A stretch of 64,000 nt of DNA from an uncultured Maribacter sp. (GTDB taxonomy: Bacteria > Bacteroidota > Bacteroidia > Flavobacteriales > Flavobacteriaceae). The position numbers and the translations under genes are program-made. A model generated the notes under the pieces. That model searched no databases. It worked only from the letters and a program-made list of their open reading frames with translations, and was not told the DNA's origin. Shown in pieces: positions 44,304-54,480 of the stretch (positions are counted from its first letter, which is position 1; every line of letters starts with the position of its first letter). The DNA is taken from contig NZ_CANMTX010000002.1 in NCBI RefSeq assembly GCF_947500985.1, positions 1 to 64,000 on the forward strand, read 5' to 3'.

Positions 44304-46115
44304 CTATAAGATGTTTCCTTTTAAGCGGTTCCAAGCTTTTACTAACAACACTCCTGCAATTGCTGATACTACGGTTAAAACAATAGCTTGTGTGGTTCTG
44401 CCATAGATCCAATACCCCGTAGCGAACATTATAGAATAAATTAGTACTACCCCTAACAACATTGCTGTTATACCAGCAGGTACACTCCACTTCTCTTTTT
44501 CTTTTACAATTTCTACAGCATCGGTTTTTGCATCGGCAACCACTTTAGACCAACCCGGCCCACCTGGTTGAATCTTCTTGTAAAAACTTCTCAAGGTATC
44601 GTTAGATTCTGGCTGTGTCATAAATGTTGCTATCAACCAAATTGCGGTAGTCAACACTACAATAAATATATATTCTGACCAGTCTGGGAATAGACCCGTT
44701 TCCTTGGCAAAAAGATATGCACCTAAGGGAGTCAATTTTAAAACAATTGAAATAATACCTGATGCGAACATCGCAGTAATCTCACTCCATGCATTAATTC
44801 TCCACCAGAACCATCTTAGAATAAATATGAGTCCGGTACCAGCACCGAAAGCTAATAATATATTAAATAATTGAAGCGCATTTTGCAGCAATAAAGCCAA
44901 TGCAGCACTAAATATCATTAAAACAACGGTTGAAATTCTACCTACTGCTACCAATCTTTTTTCAGATGCATCGGGATTTATCTGTTGCTTATAAAAATCA
45001 AAAACGATATACGAAGAACCCCAGTTTAACTGTGTACTTATCGTACTCATATATGCCGCAACTAAGGATGCTAAAACAACTCCCAACAATCCGCTTGGCA
45101 GTTTGGTCAACATTGCTGAATATGCTAAATCATGACCTAATTTATCTGGAGTTACATTTGGGAAAGCCTCTTGTATACTAGCCAAATCTGGATATACCAC
45201 TATAGACGCCAATGCCACTAAAATCCACGGCCAAGGTCTTAATGCATAATGCATAATATTAAAGAAGAATGTTGCACCAATTGCGTGATTTTCATCTTTT
45301 GCCGCTAACATACGTTGCGCAATATAACCACCACCACCTGGCTCTGCACCTGGGTACCAAGAACTCCACCATTGCACAGCTAATGGAATTATAAATAAGG
45401 TTATCAATGCTTTCTTGTTACTGAAATCTGGCAAAATATTTAATTTTGAAGCTACGTTCTCATTTGCCATTAAAGCTTCAATTCCGCCAACTTCAGGTAT
45501 ATTAACTAGGTAATATGCAGCACCTATTGCCCCTGCCATTGCAACGAAAAATAATAGAAAATCTGTATAGACCACACCTTTGAATCCACCTAAGGCACTA
45601 AAAGTCACCGTAATCAAACCTGCACTTATTACAGTTTGCCAAGGTTCTAACCCCAACATAATGCTTCCTATTTTAATTGCTGCCAATGTTACTGCAGACA
45701 TGGTAATCACGTTAAAAATTACTCCTAAATAAATAGCTCTAAATTTTCTTAAGAAACTAGCCGGTTTTCCGCCATAGCGCATTTCATAAAACTCCAAATC
45801 TGTATTCACATTCGACTTACGCCATAATTTAGCATAGACGAAAACGGTCAACATACCTGTTATCAAAAAACACCACCACACCCAGTTACCCGATACTCCG
45901 TTCGTACGAACAATATCTGTTACCAGATTGGGCGTATCTGTTGAAAATGTAGTCGCTACCATTGAAAGCCCTAAAAGCCACCACGGCATTGTTCGGCCCG
46001 ACAGAAAAAATTCTGAAGAACTTGCACCCGATGTTTTTGATACATAAAACCCTATGCCTAAGACAAGGGAGAAGAAAACTATAATAAATGTATAGTCTAG
46101 CGTACTGAGTTCCAT
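44304..46115 (-). CDS. Sodium:solute symporter (SSS family)
   Basis: A 603-residue inner-membrane protein with about 14 hydrophobic segments. The SSS (SGLT-like) signature is seen in the segments SGRTMPWWLLGLSMVATTFSTDTPN and the later GGFKGVVYTDF region. This branch carries sugars, sialic acid or related compounds with Na+. It is cotranscribed with the NagX-like gene downstream, which suggests an amino-sugar substrate (inference). Confidence 0.92.
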   Translation of the reverse strand: MELSTLDYTFIIVFFSLVLGIGFYVSKTSGASSSEFFLSGRTMPWWLLGLSMVATTFSTDTPNLVTDIVRTNGVSGNWVWWCFLITGMLTVFVYAKLWRKSNVNTDLEFYEMRYGGKPASFLRKFRAIYLGVIFNVITMSAVTLAAIKIGSIMLGLEPWQTVISAGLITVTFSALGGFKGVVYTDFLLFFVAMAGAIGAAYYLVNIPEVGGIEALMANENVASKLNILPDFSNKKALITLFIIPLAVQWWSSWYPGAEPGGGGYIAQRMLAAKDENHAIGATFFFNIMHYALRPWPWILVALASIVVYPDLASIQEAFPNVTPDKLGHDLAYSAMLTKLPSGLLGVVLASLVAAYMSTISTQLNWGSSYIVFDFYKQQINPDASEKRLVAVGRISTVVLMIFSAALALLLQNALQLFNILLAFGAGTGLIFILRWFWWRINAWSEITAMFASGIISIVLKLTPLGAYLFAKETGLFPDWSEYIFIVVLTTAIWLIATFMTQPESNDTLRSFYKKIQPGGPGWSKVVADAKTDAVEIVKEKEKWSVPAGITAMLLGVVLIYSIMFATGYWIYGRTTQAIVLTVVSAIAGVLLVKAWNRLKGNIL

Positions 46116-46190
46116 AAGTTGGTTTTAGGTTGATTGTTAAAGATATATTATTTTAGGACATTCTTATACCTAATACGCTAAACGTACCAC

Positions 46191-46946
46191 GTGCTTCTAT
46201 CAATAACTACAGAAATTACCCCAACCGCTTGGATCCTTGCATCAATTGCGACCTTTATCATAGGATTATCTAAGGCCGGCATAAAAGGTATTGCCGTTTT
46301 AAATGTCACTATAATGGCTTTGGCATTTGGCGCAAGACAGTCTACAGGCATGGTAGTACCATTACTTGTTCTTGCCGATATTTTTGCCGTCATCTACTAT
46401 AATAGATATACACAGTGGAAGTATGTTTTTAAAGTACTACCGTGGATGATCGTTGGTTTATTAATAGGTGTGTTTATTGGAAACGAACTGCCCGAAAAAT
46501 TCTTTAAAATAGGCATGGCAACCATAATTATCATAACCGTAGGTATGATGTTTTATTGGGACCGTCAAAAGGATAAGAATGTACCATCGCACTGGACATT
46601 TGCCGGAGCTATTGGTACTATTGCAGGAATTACCACCATGGTCGGAAATTTAGCAGGCGCATTTTCTAATATTTACTTTTTAGCCATGCGCTTACCTAAA
46701 AATCAATTTATAGGTACTGCTGCTTGGTTATTTTTAATCATAAATATCATTAAACTTCCCTTTCATTTTTTCGTTTGGGAAACTATTACAAAAGAATCGC
46801 TGACCTTAAACCTAATGCTTTTACCAGGTATACTAATAGGTTTCTTTGTAGGTATTCGTTTTATCAAATATATCAAAGAGGCATTCTTTAGAAAGATGAT
46901 ATTGGTGTTGACCGCTGTGGGTGCTGTGCTTATTATGCTTAGTTAG
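46191..46946 (+). CDS. TauE/SafE-family membrane transporter
   Basis: A 251-residue protein with 7-8 hydrophobic helices in two repeats, as in TauE/SafE (sulfite or sulfoacetate exporters). The first repeat starts with the typical GLSKAGIKGIAVLNVTI. The start is GTG at 46191; no in-frame ATG precedes the first helix. Substrate unknown; no sulfur genes are adjacent. Divergent from the symporter gene. Confidence 0.9.
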   Translation: MLLSITTEITPTAWILASIATFIIGLSKAGIKGIAVLNVTIMALAFGARQSTGMVVPLLVLADIFAVIYYNRYTQWKYVFKVLPWMIVGLLIGVFIGNELPEKFFKIGMATIIIITVGMMFYWDRQKDKNVPSHWTFAGAIGTIAGITTMVGNLAGAFSNIYFLAMRLPKNQFIGTAAWLFLIINIIKLPFHFFVWETITKESLTLNLMLLPGILIGFFVGIRFIKYIKEAFFRKMILVLTAVGAVLIMLS

Positions 46947-47003
46947 GCTTAGACATGTATCTTTATATTGAATTCTTAGCATAATTGTCAAATTATATAA
47001 TAG

Positions 47004-47990
47004 ATGAAATTTGGATTAAAATCAGTACTAGTTTTACTTTCAATACTGGCTTTTTTAAGTACTAATGGACAAAACATTGTTGAAGAATATCAAAAATCAA
47101 AAAACGACAGTTTAAGGATTGGAGAACTTGACACTGATTTTCTTGAATATATTGAAAAAGGATATACACTTGCCAAACCAGATAATAAATCGAATATTTC
47201 TGGGGTAATTATCTTTTTTGAGGGTTCGGGATTTGACAAAAAGAATATGAGTGCAAAACAATTGTATACTCAGGCGAATAAAGCCGGGTATGCTGTTTTA
47301 TCTGTTTCAACAGAAATACCATTGGATTTCTTTTTCTCTGAGAACTCACTTTTAGATGTGCATAAAACAATTGAGAGGGCTTTCGATAAAAATAATTTAC
47401 CGAATAACAATGTATTCTTAATTGGTGTTGGTCTTTCTGGTCATAGAGCTTTAAAATATGTTGAATATCAAGAAAAAATTAGTCCTGATTTCGCTTTAAA
47501 CTTATCTGGACTCGTTATTTGTGATGCACCATTAGATTGGGTAAGACAATACAATGAAGGCAACAGAGATAGAAGAATAAATTATGACGAAGGCGCTGTT
47601 TGGGAAGGTTCTTTCTCAAATTTTATACTTGAGAAAAATCTTAATGGGACCCCAACATCAAATCTTGAGAACTATCTTAATTTTTCAACTTATAGTTATT
47701 CAGACAAAACCGATAGAAAAATTAAATATTATAAAAACTATCCGGTAAGAGCCTACATGGAAGTTGCTATACAATACTGGTTAGAGAAGAAAAGGAAGAC
47801 TACAATAGACAATAATGGACCGGATATGGTCGGATTCATTGCTCAATTAAAATTGACAGGAAATGAGAAGTCAGATTTAGTGATATTTTATCCTCGTGAA
47901 AGTAAAACAGAGAAAAAGAATACTGCTGCTACTTGGATTGCAGTAGATAAAGACGAACTAATGGCTTGGATAATAAAATGGTCTAAATAG
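47004..47990 (+). CDS. Secreted α/β-hydrolase-like protein
   Basis: A 328-residue protein with a Sec signal (about 1-22, cleavage near STNGQ). A nucleophile elbow GVGLSGH (near 141-147) and the strands before it (VIIFFEGSG) fit the α/β-hydrolase fold. A final LMAWIIKW helix carries no clear catalytic histidine that I can place with certainty. Probably a periplasmic esterase or peptidase-like enzyme; substrate unknown. Confidence 0.72.
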   Translation: MKFGLKSVLVLLSILAFLSTNGQNIVEEYQKSKNDSLRIGELDTDFLEYIEKGYTLAKPDNKSNISGVIIFFEGSGFDKKNMSAKQLYTQANKAGYAVLSVSTEIPLDFFFSENSLLDVHKTIERAFDKNNLPNNNVFLIGVGLSGHRALKYVEYQEKISPDFALNLSGLVICDAPLDWVRQYNEGNRDRRINYDEGAVWEGSFSNFILEKNLNGTPTSNLENYLNFSTYSYSDKTDRKIKYYKNYPVRAYMEVAIQYWLEKKRKTTIDNNGPDMVGFIAQLKLTGNEKSDLVIFYPRESKTEKKNTAATWIAVDKDELMAWIIKWSK

Positions 47991-48110
47991 AAACTAAAGC
48001 TATATCCTTAAATCGCCAACCCAATAAAGTCCACATATTTAAGATTAGGGTTAATCTTTAACTCACGTAACCAGTAATTTAGCAGCAATAACTTAAAAAC
48101 ACTGCTACAC

Positions 48111-49634
48111 ATGAATATCATAGGAAATTTCATAAAAGGGGTTATCGACATTACTGATAAAATTACTGGTGATGACAACCCTATAGAAGATCAAAAAGCA
48201 GTGCTGAAAAATCTCTTAGAAACCGCAAAAGAAACTTCTTTTGGTACAGCCTATGAGTTTGAAGATATTCTAGAAAGTGACAATCCACAACAAGCATTTC
48301 GCGATAGCGTACCTTATTTCGACTACAATCAAATCAATGAGAAATGGTGGAACAAATTGCACGAAGATGAGACCGATGTTACGTGGCCTGGTAGTCCCGA
48401 TTATTTTGCGTTGAGCTCTGGTACTACTGGTAAAACAAGTAAACGTATTCCTGTAACCGATGAAATGATCAATTCAATTCGGCAAGCTGGTATTAAGCAG
48501 GTGCTAGCACTTTCTAATTTTGACCTTCCCGCAGATTTCTTTGAAACTGGAATTCTAATGTTGGGTAGTTCTACCGATTTAGTTGAAAACAATGATCACC
48601 TAGAGGGTGAAATTAGCGGTATTAGTGCAAGCAACATTCCGTCATGGTTTAGTGGCTACTACAAACCAGGAAAAGAGATTGCCCAAATTGATGACTGGGA
48701 CGAACGTGTTGCAAAAATTGCTGAAAAAGCTGCAGATTGGGATATAGGTGCTTTAAGCGGCATCCCTTCTTGGATAGAATTAATGCTGAAAGAAGTCATC
48801 AAAATACACAACCTCAACAACATTCACGAAATATGGCCTAATCTACAGGTATATACTTCTGGGGGAGTAGCATTCGGACCGTATGAAAAGAGTTTTAATG
48901 CCTTAATGGGGAAACCTGTAACGGTAATTGACACCTATTTGGCATCTGAAGGGTTTATTGCTTTTCAAGCGCGACCAGAAACCGATGCCATGAAATTGGT
49001 GACCGATAACGGAATCTACTTTGAGTTTGTTTCTTTCAATCCTGATTATATTTTAGAAGATGGTTCTCTTTCTCAAGATGCTCCTTCCCTAACATTGTCT
49101 GAGGTTGAAACTGGTCAGAATTACGTACTTATTATAAGCACGGTTAGTGGTGCATGGCGCTATCTGATTGGTGATACTATTGAGTTTACTGATGTAGAAC
49201 GTGCCGAAATTAAAATTACAGGGCGTACCAAGTTCTTCCTGAATACGGTGGGCTCTCAGTTATCTGTCAATAAATTGGATGATGCCCTACAAGATATCAT
49301 GGAGACTTTTGATATTGAAGTGCCTGAATACACGCTTTGCGCAAAAAAGTATGAAGACGGATTTTATCACACTTGGTATTTAGGAACCACGGCTACTCAA
49401 GACCCAAAAGAAATAGCCGATAAACTAGATGAATCTTTAAAAGCTGCCAATAAAAATTATAAAGTTGCCCGTTCGAAGGCACTAAAAGGAGTGAAAGTTT
49501 TTACTATTAATCCTGATATATTTTACGACTGGAACGATAGCAATAAAAAGAAAGGCGGACAGGTAAAAATGGAACGTGTAATGAAAGAAGATAAGTTTGC
49601 CAAGTGGGAAGCTTTTGTAGAAAAGCATCAATAA
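48111..49634 (+). CDS. GH3-family acyl-acid-amido synthetase-like protein
   Basis: A 507-residue adenylate-forming enzyme of the GH3 family. Motifs: SSGTTGKTSKRIPVT (ATP loop), VIDTYLASEGFIAFQ and YLIGDTIEFTD. In plants GH3 links amino acids to acyl acids; bacterial relatives are of uncertain function, some acting in siderophore or acyl-amide synthesis. It is a single gene with no biosynthetic neighbours. Confidence 0.92.
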   Translation: MNIIGNFIKGVIDITDKITGDDNPIEDQKAVLKNLLETAKETSFGTAYEFEDILESDNPQQAFRDSVPYFDYNQINEKWWNKLHEDETDVTWPGSPDYFALSSGTTGKTSKRIPVTDEMINSIRQAGIKQVLALSNFDLPADFFETGILMLGSSTDLVENNDHLEGEISGISASNIPSWFSGYYKPGKEIAQIDDWDERVAKIAEKAADWDIGALSGIPSWIELMLKEVIKIHNLNNIHEIWPNLQVYTSGGVAFGPYEKSFNALMGKPVTVIDTYLASEGFIAFQARPETDAMKLVTDNGIYFEFVSFNPDYILEDGSLSQDAPSLTLSEVETGQNYVLIISTVSGAWRYLIGDTIEFTDVERAEIKITGRTKFFLNTVGSQLSVNKLDDALQDIMETFDIEVPEYTLCAKKYEDGFYHTWYLGTTATQDPKEIADKLDESLKAANKNYKVARSKALKGVKVFTINPDIFYDWNDSNKKKGGQVKMERVMKEDKFAKWEAFVEKHQ

Positions 49635-49738
49635 ATTACTTTCGGTTAAACACATGAGGTATTCGTTAGAGAACAAATGCATAATCTCATGGCAAGCCTT
49701 TGAGCATTGACATCTCGATTATTAAGTACATGCTACTT

Positions 49739-50365
49739 TTATTCTTTACCGGCAGCATCTCTTTCTTCTACCAAAATCATAATTTCTTCTGGTGATAAGT
49801 AGAAGTTTTTAATACGGTCAACATATGCTTTCGTTAATCCTGCTTCTTTTAAAATAAATTCTTTTGTGGCAAGTATATAGGTTTCCATCCCATGTGCTAC
49901 CGCAAAAGAATCTGCACGACGTTCTGCTGCACGCAAATAGTTCTCAGAGGTTATATACTTGAATCCGAAGCCTATTAAATTGAGTCCGCTTCGCTGCTGG
50001 TAATCCATTACATGACCCAGTTCATGACCTAACCACCCAATCATAATTTCTGATGGAATATCTTTTGTATAGTACACTGAATCGGCAATCTTAATTTTCT
50101 CACTAATCAATATATAATAAGAACGGTTCTTCTTCGACTTAAAAACGCTCCAAAATGAAGGCTGTGCCTGCATTGTTGACTTCTTGATTTCCTTTTTAAA
50201 CTTGAATTCAATTTTAGTATTCGTAAGTTCGGGATAATGAGAAAGTGCAATTTTTGCTTCTTCGGTTATTTCAACGGGTATTGTATGTTGTGCAGATGCA
50301 ACCATAGTGTAACTTAATAGTATTAAGATTAAATAATTTGATTTGTCCTTGAATAGGTGTTTCAT
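49739..50365 (-). CDS. Secreted HExxH metallopeptidase-like protein
   Basis: A 208-residue protein with a Sec signal (about 1-25, ..SAQHTIP). The zinc motif HELGH lies in GHELGHVMDYQ (near 114-122), and a downstream glutamate in AAERRADSFAVAHG is the expected third ligand, as in gluzincins. It is probably a periplasmic peptidase. The 3' end of the cardiolipin synthase gene overlaps its start by one base, so the two are coupled. Confidence 0.85.
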   Translation of the reverse strand: MKHLFKDKSNYLILILLSYTMVASAQHTIPVEITEEAKIALSHYPELTNTKIEFKFKKEIKKSTMQAQPSFWSVFKSKKNRSYYILISEKIKIADSVYYTKDIPSEIMIGWLGHELGHVMDYQQRSGLNLIGFGFKYITSENYLRAAERRADSFAVAHGMETYILATKEFILKEAGLTKAYVDRIKNFYLSPEEIMILVEERDAAGKE

Positions 50366-51789
50366 TATAGTAGCGGACTAAAGAATTTGGCGAGACCTTC
50401 TAAAAATTTACTGAACGGTGATCTCTTTTTAAATTTTTCTAAATCTACCTTCGCCTCTTCGGTACAATGTTTTGAAAATAGCTCTTCTATTTCAGAAGCT
50501 TTTTCTTTATCATACAAAATAGCATTGGTTTCAAAGTTGTGCTCAAAGCTTCGATAATCAAAATTACCTGAGCCTACAGATACTATTTCACCATCAATGA
50601 TTATCACCTTACTATGCGAAAAATCTGGTCTTAGGTAAATATTAGCCCCTACTTCTAGCAAAGCTTCAAAAGTGGAAAACATACTATATTGAGCCAATAA
50701 TGAATCTGATATTTTAGGTGTTAACAACGTTACTTCTACGCCGCTTAATGCTGCAATTCTTATGGCTTCTAAAACCGGTTCTCCAGGAATAAAATACGGA
50801 TTCGCAATACAAATACGTTTTGTAGAGATATTGATCATTGCCAAGTATTGCTGCATAATTGCTGGATATCTAGAATCTGGTCCGCTAGAAATTATCTGTG
50901 CTACCGTATCTCCTTCTGGCTCTACTTTTGGAAAGTACTTGTCTTGCAACAACAATTCTTCCTTACCAGCAAAATGATAATCTTTTACAAAAACGCGTTG
51001 TAAACTGTTTACCGCAGGACCCTCAATTTTTAGGTGTAAATCTTGCCACACACCAAGTTCAGATACTGGTTTCATGTATTTATCAGACACATTGAATCCG
51101 CCGGTGAAACCAACTTTGCCATCAATGATTATTATTTTTCTGTGATTTCTATAATTAAGGGTAAACAATAGATTTCCAAAACGGATTGGCATCGTCGGAT
51201 ATGCTTTTACCCCTATATCTATAAACCGTTTTACTCGCTTTCCACGCATAGAGTTGCTACCAAAAGAATCGTATAACATTCTAATTTCTACACCTTCTTT
51301 TATCTTCTTTTGAAACAGTTCGTGAAATGTGTCTAATAACATGCCTTCTGCTAAAATGTAGTATTGAAGGTGTATGAAATCTTTAGCCTCTTCTATGGCT
51401 TTAAATATAGACCCAAACGCTTCTTCTCCACTATTTAACAAAGTTACCTCATTACCTTCATAGGGTGCGAAATAGCTATTTTTTCGAATAAGTGAGGCTA
51501 ATTTTTCTGGTTTATAGTCGTCGAACCTATGCACACTTTGTTCACCACCCTCAAGCTCTTTATGGGTTTCTGAATACAGTCTTCGTTTTTCGGTCTGCTT
51601 TAGTTTAAACAGCTTAAATTTTCTTCTGTTAATACCAAATAGATAATATAAAAGGGGACCCAAAAAGGGGAAAATTATTACAGATAAAGACCAACTAACC
51701 ATCTTAGTTGCCTTAGATCCATTAAATATAATATTGACTATACTCCATAAAGTTACCGCTATGTATGCAAGCCAAAAAACAGTATTCAT
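50365..51789 (-). CDS. cls: Cardiolipin synthase
   Basis: A 474-residue inner-membrane phospholipase D-type enzyme that joins two phosphatidylglycerols. Two N-terminal membrane helices, then two HKD motifs: HRKIIIIDGKVGFTGG and HSKVIIIDGEIVSVGSGNFDYRS-like end. The length is typical. It overlaps the metallopeptidase gene by one base. Confidence 0.94.
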   Translation of the reverse strand: MNTVFWLAYIAVTLWSIVNIIFNGSKATKMVSWSLSVIIFPFLGPLLYYLFGINRRKFKLFKLKQTEKRRLYSETHKELEGGEQSVHRFDDYKPEKLASLIRKNSYFAPYEGNEVTLLNSGEEAFGSIFKAIEEAKDFIHLQYYILAEGMLLDTFHELFQKKIKEGVEIRMLYDSFGSNSMRGKRVKRFIDIGVKAYPTMPIRFGNLLFTLNYRNHRKIIIIDGKVGFTGGFNVSDKYMKPVSELGVWQDLHLKIEGPAVNSLQRVFVKDYHFAGKEELLLQDKYFPKVEPEGDTVAQIISSGPDSRYPAIMQQYLAMINISTKRICIANPYFIPGEPVLEAIRIAALSGVEVTLLTPKISDSLLAQYSMFSTFEALLEVGANIYLRPDFSHSKVIIIDGEIVSVGSGNFDYRSFEHNFETNAILYDKEKASEIEELFSKHCTEEAKVDLEKFKKRSPFSKFLEGLAKFFSPLL

Positions 51790-51937
51790 TATTAATTATT
51801 TTGTTCCTTAACAAGATACTATAATTTGCTTAAGCCCTAGTTTGATTAAACCTATTAAGATACTTTTAGTTTTAAACGAGTTAATTACTACCTCTAGATG
51901 TGAGTACTTTTAAAAAAAAGTAATGGGAGTAATCGCT

Positions 51938-52333
51938 ATGGACAAAAAACAGATAACCTTATATTATAGTTCGCAAAATTCAATAGGCAAACAACTAAAT
52001 GCCTATGTTGAATCTTCTGGTAAAGATCATTTAACTATAGATATTTCTAAGACGAACGTTACTGGTACTCAATGGGCAGAACTTGCTGATGGTCTAAATA
52101 AAAACATTTCTGATTTGGTCAATACCGACCACCCAGACTTTAAAGAAGCTTATGGCGAAACATCTGTTGATCTTGATGATGATGGTTGGTTGAAAGTACT
52201 GGACAAGAACCCTAGTTTTCTTAAAAACGCCATAGTTATAAAAGGTAAAAATTTTATTGAGTTAACCAGTGCATCTGACTTTAAGCAATACATGGATCCT
52301 GATAGTGCAGGTATAGAAAAGCCTTATAAATAA
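51938..52333 (+). CDS. ArsC-like thioredoxin-fold protein without cysteine
   Basis: A 131-residue protein of the flavobacterial ArsC/Spx-like fold. The start MDKKQITLYYSSQNSIGKQ shows the first β-strand and helix; the CXXC/Cys position of arsenate reductases is replaced (YSSQNS), so it cannot reduce arsenate by that route. The segment TNVTGTQWAELAD is conserved in this group. Start 51938 is preferred over the ATG at 51923. Function unknown, perhaps RNA-polymerase binding like Spx (inference). Confidence 0.7.
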   Translation: MDKKQITLYYSSQNSIGKQLNAYVESSGKDHLTIDISKTNVTGTQWAELADGLNKNISDLVNTDHPDFKEAYGETSVDLDDDGWLKVLDKNPSFLKNAIVIKGKNFIELTSASDFKQYMDPDSAGIEKPYK

Positions 52334-52412
52334 CAGCGATTATAGAAATTCAACGTTTAAGTTGATACATAGGGTTGCTAAACTTCTAACCACATTCCCT
52401 TAAATATACCTT

Positions 52413-53969
52413 ATGTACAAAATTCTAAAATGGCTTGTTCTACTTCTAATTTTCTGCGTTGGTGGCTATATGCTTGCCGAATGGAAAATGAAAAAAGAGG
52501 TCGTTAGCTTTTTAGAGAGAAAAGTACCCGATCATATTGATTTTTCATACGATAAATTGACTATCGGTCTTATTAAAGGCAACATAGCATTTAAAGATGT
52601 TGCTGTAGTTAGTTTAGGTAAGCAAACTTCTTCTTGCGAAATAAAGGTGGATGCTGAAATGCTTTCTATCAATGGATTAGACTACTGGAAAATTCTATTT
52701 CAAAAATCTATTTACATTAAATCGCTTACACTTACCAAACCTCATCTAAATTTTAAAACTTGCCCTGAAGACACTGATAATGTAGTTGCCAATAAAAGCA
52801 ACCCTATCAAATTACTAAAAGAAATATTTGTTGAAGAAATCATATTTGATAAAGGAAGGGTAGAAATTTGGGATGCTAGTGAAGAAATCTCATTAATAGC
52901 CGTAGACCAAATAAATCTTTCGTTAAAAGAAGTAGCTACCGATCCGGATATTATAACAAAATATGTTCCCTTTACATTTTCAGAATACAACATTAAAATT
53001 CAAAACTTCAATGCGCCCTTAGGTAAATTCGAGAAGCTTGAAATGCAGTCGATGGTGATAAACAATTCTAACATTGATATTACCGATATTGTACTTTCTA
53101 CTGTCTACTCTAAAGCTGAATTAAGTAAAGAAATCACCTATCAAAGGGATTATATTAATTTATCTATTCCTGCCATAAAAGTTGAAAATCACAACTATTT
53201 GGTCAGTAATGATTCGCTATTCGTAAACTTCAAAGAACTTTTACTTTCACAACCTAAACTAGAAGTATACCGCGACAAATCTAGATTAGAAGATTTTAAA
53301 AATAAGCCTCTTTATGGCAAATTATTGCAAAAACTCCCCTTTAAAGTAGCAATTGACTCCGTTTTTATCGAAAAAGGAGCAATAGTCTATGAAGAGAATA
53401 TTCCGAATGATGCAAGAGCAGGTGCATTGAGTTTTGAAAATTTAGATGCTAAAATCGGTAATTTATCGAACAAAAAAAGAATTGAAGACCCGGTTCAAAT
53501 TCAACTTAATGCCGATTTAATGGGAACAGGAAAATTTCATCTTAATTGGCAATTTGATGTTTATGACCCCCGGAGTACTTTTCTGATTTCTGGTGGATTA
53601 TCTAATTTCAATACCTCTAGTTTAAATGATTTTCTAGTGCCCAATTTAAGAACCCAAACTACGGGTACCATCGATCAGCTTTACTTTACCATTTCTGGTG
53701 ATGAGTATACTGCTATGGGAGATATTAAAATGAGGTACGAAGATTTTGAATTTCAAGTACTTAACAAAGAAAGAAACGGAGTAAAAAAAGTACTTTCATT
53801 TATTGGTAATCTATTTATAAACGATGGGTCAAAAACAGATCAAGATGGATATAGATATGGTGGAATAGAAACTGAACGAATAAAGAATAAATCATTCTTT
53901 AATTATCTATGGATCAATTTAGAAGACGGTCTTTTAGATGTCCTAACAGGAAACGGAAAGAAAGATTAA
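52413..53969 (+). CDS. AsmA/DUF748-like envelope protein
   Basis: A 518-residue protein with one N-terminal membrane anchor (about 5-25, LVLLLIFCVGGYMLAEW) and a long β-strand-rich body, as in AsmA-like proteins that bridge the inner and outer membranes and move lipids. No short conserved site identifies the subgroup. It is a single gene with a bidirectional terminator downstream. Role in envelope lipid handling is inferred. Confidence 0.7.
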   Translation: MYKILKWLVLLLIFCVGGYMLAEWKMKKEVVSFLERKVPDHIDFSYDKLTIGLIKGNIAFKDVAVVSLGKQTSSCEIKVDAEMLSINGLDYWKILFQKSIYIKSLTLTKPHLNFKTCPEDTDNVVANKSNPIKLLKEIFVEEIIFDKGRVEIWDASEEISLIAVDQINLSLKEVATDPDIITKYVPFTFSEYNIKIQNFNAPLGKFEKLEMQSMVINNSNIDITDIVLSTVYSKAELSKEITYQRDYINLSIPAIKVENHNYLVSNDSLFVNFKELLLSQPKLEVYRDKSRLEDFKNKPLYGKLLQKLPFKVAIDSVFIEKGAIVYEENIPNDARAGALSFENLDAKIGNLSNKKRIEDPVQIQLNADLMGTGKFHLNWQFDVYDPRSTFLISGGLSNFNTSSLNDFLVPNLRTQTTGTIDQLYFTISGDEYTAMGDIKMRYEDFEFQVLNKERNGVKKVLSFIGNLFINDGSKTDQDGYRYGGIETERIKNKSFFNYLWINLEDGLLDVLTGNGKKD

Positions 53970-53988
53970 ACTAAACCTTTTAAAACTT

Positions 53989-54019
53989 AAAAAGCCAGGT
54001 AGTAAACTACCTGGCTTTT
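53989..54019. terminator. Bidirectional terminator
   Basis: GCCAGGTAGT / ACTACCTGGC perfect stem with A- and T-runs, between the convergent AsmA-like and small lipoprotein genes. Confidence 0.9.
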
Positions 54020-54041
54020 CTTTTCATAGCAATGTTTTATA

Positions 54042-54224
54042 CTAGTTGTCATCAGTGGCATCTTCTACCGCGTCTTCAACTTCATCAGCTCCATCTTCGA
54101 TTTCATCTCCAACATCATCCATTCCTTCTTCAATCTTCTCTCCTGTTGTTTTTTCTTCTCTACAGCTTGTTGCAATGCTCATTGTTGCAAATGCAAATAC
54201 AATCATTAATAGTGACTTTTTCAT
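54042..54224 (-). CDS. Small acidic lipoprotein
   Basis: A 60-residue protein: lipoprotein signal (ATSC, Cys21) and a mature tail made almost only of Glu, Asp, Gly, Ala and Val in a repeated heptad-like pattern (EDGADEVEDAVEDATDD). Similar small acidic lipoproteins are common in flavobacteria. Probably an abundant stress-related envelope protein, but no function is proven. Confidence 0.8.
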   Translation of the reverse strand: MKKSLLMIVFAFATMSIATSCREEKTTGEKIEEGMDDVGDEIEDGADEVEDAVEDATDDN

Positions 54225-54449
54225 AATATAGATTTTAATAATTAGGTTAACATTTTTAATATGTAAGCATATCGGTAAACTTGTTAACTATATAGTTTCC
54301 AATAACTTTCAAGCCAAAGATGAGCTTTTTAAGAGAGAGCGCTTAGTTGTAAAAAAATGAATATTAACTCATCTACCAAAAGCGCATTTGTGTCAATTAA
54401 CATCTTGAAAGTGTTAAGGTTATTCTCTTTTTTCTAGTTTTTTTATAAA

Positions 54450-54467
54450 GTACAATTGCCATTGTAC
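54450..54467. promoter_or_regulatory. Inverted repeat before AraC gene
   Basis: GTACAAT - TGCC - ATTGTAC, 13 bases before the start of the AraC-type gene. A candidate autoregulatory operator. Confidence 0.4.
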
Positions 54468-54480
54468 ATAAAATAAAACA

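Noticed and set aside
54032-54231. Open frames opposite the acidic lipoprotein
   Set aside because: Ser- or Leu-rich shadows of the Glu/Asp repeat on the other strand.
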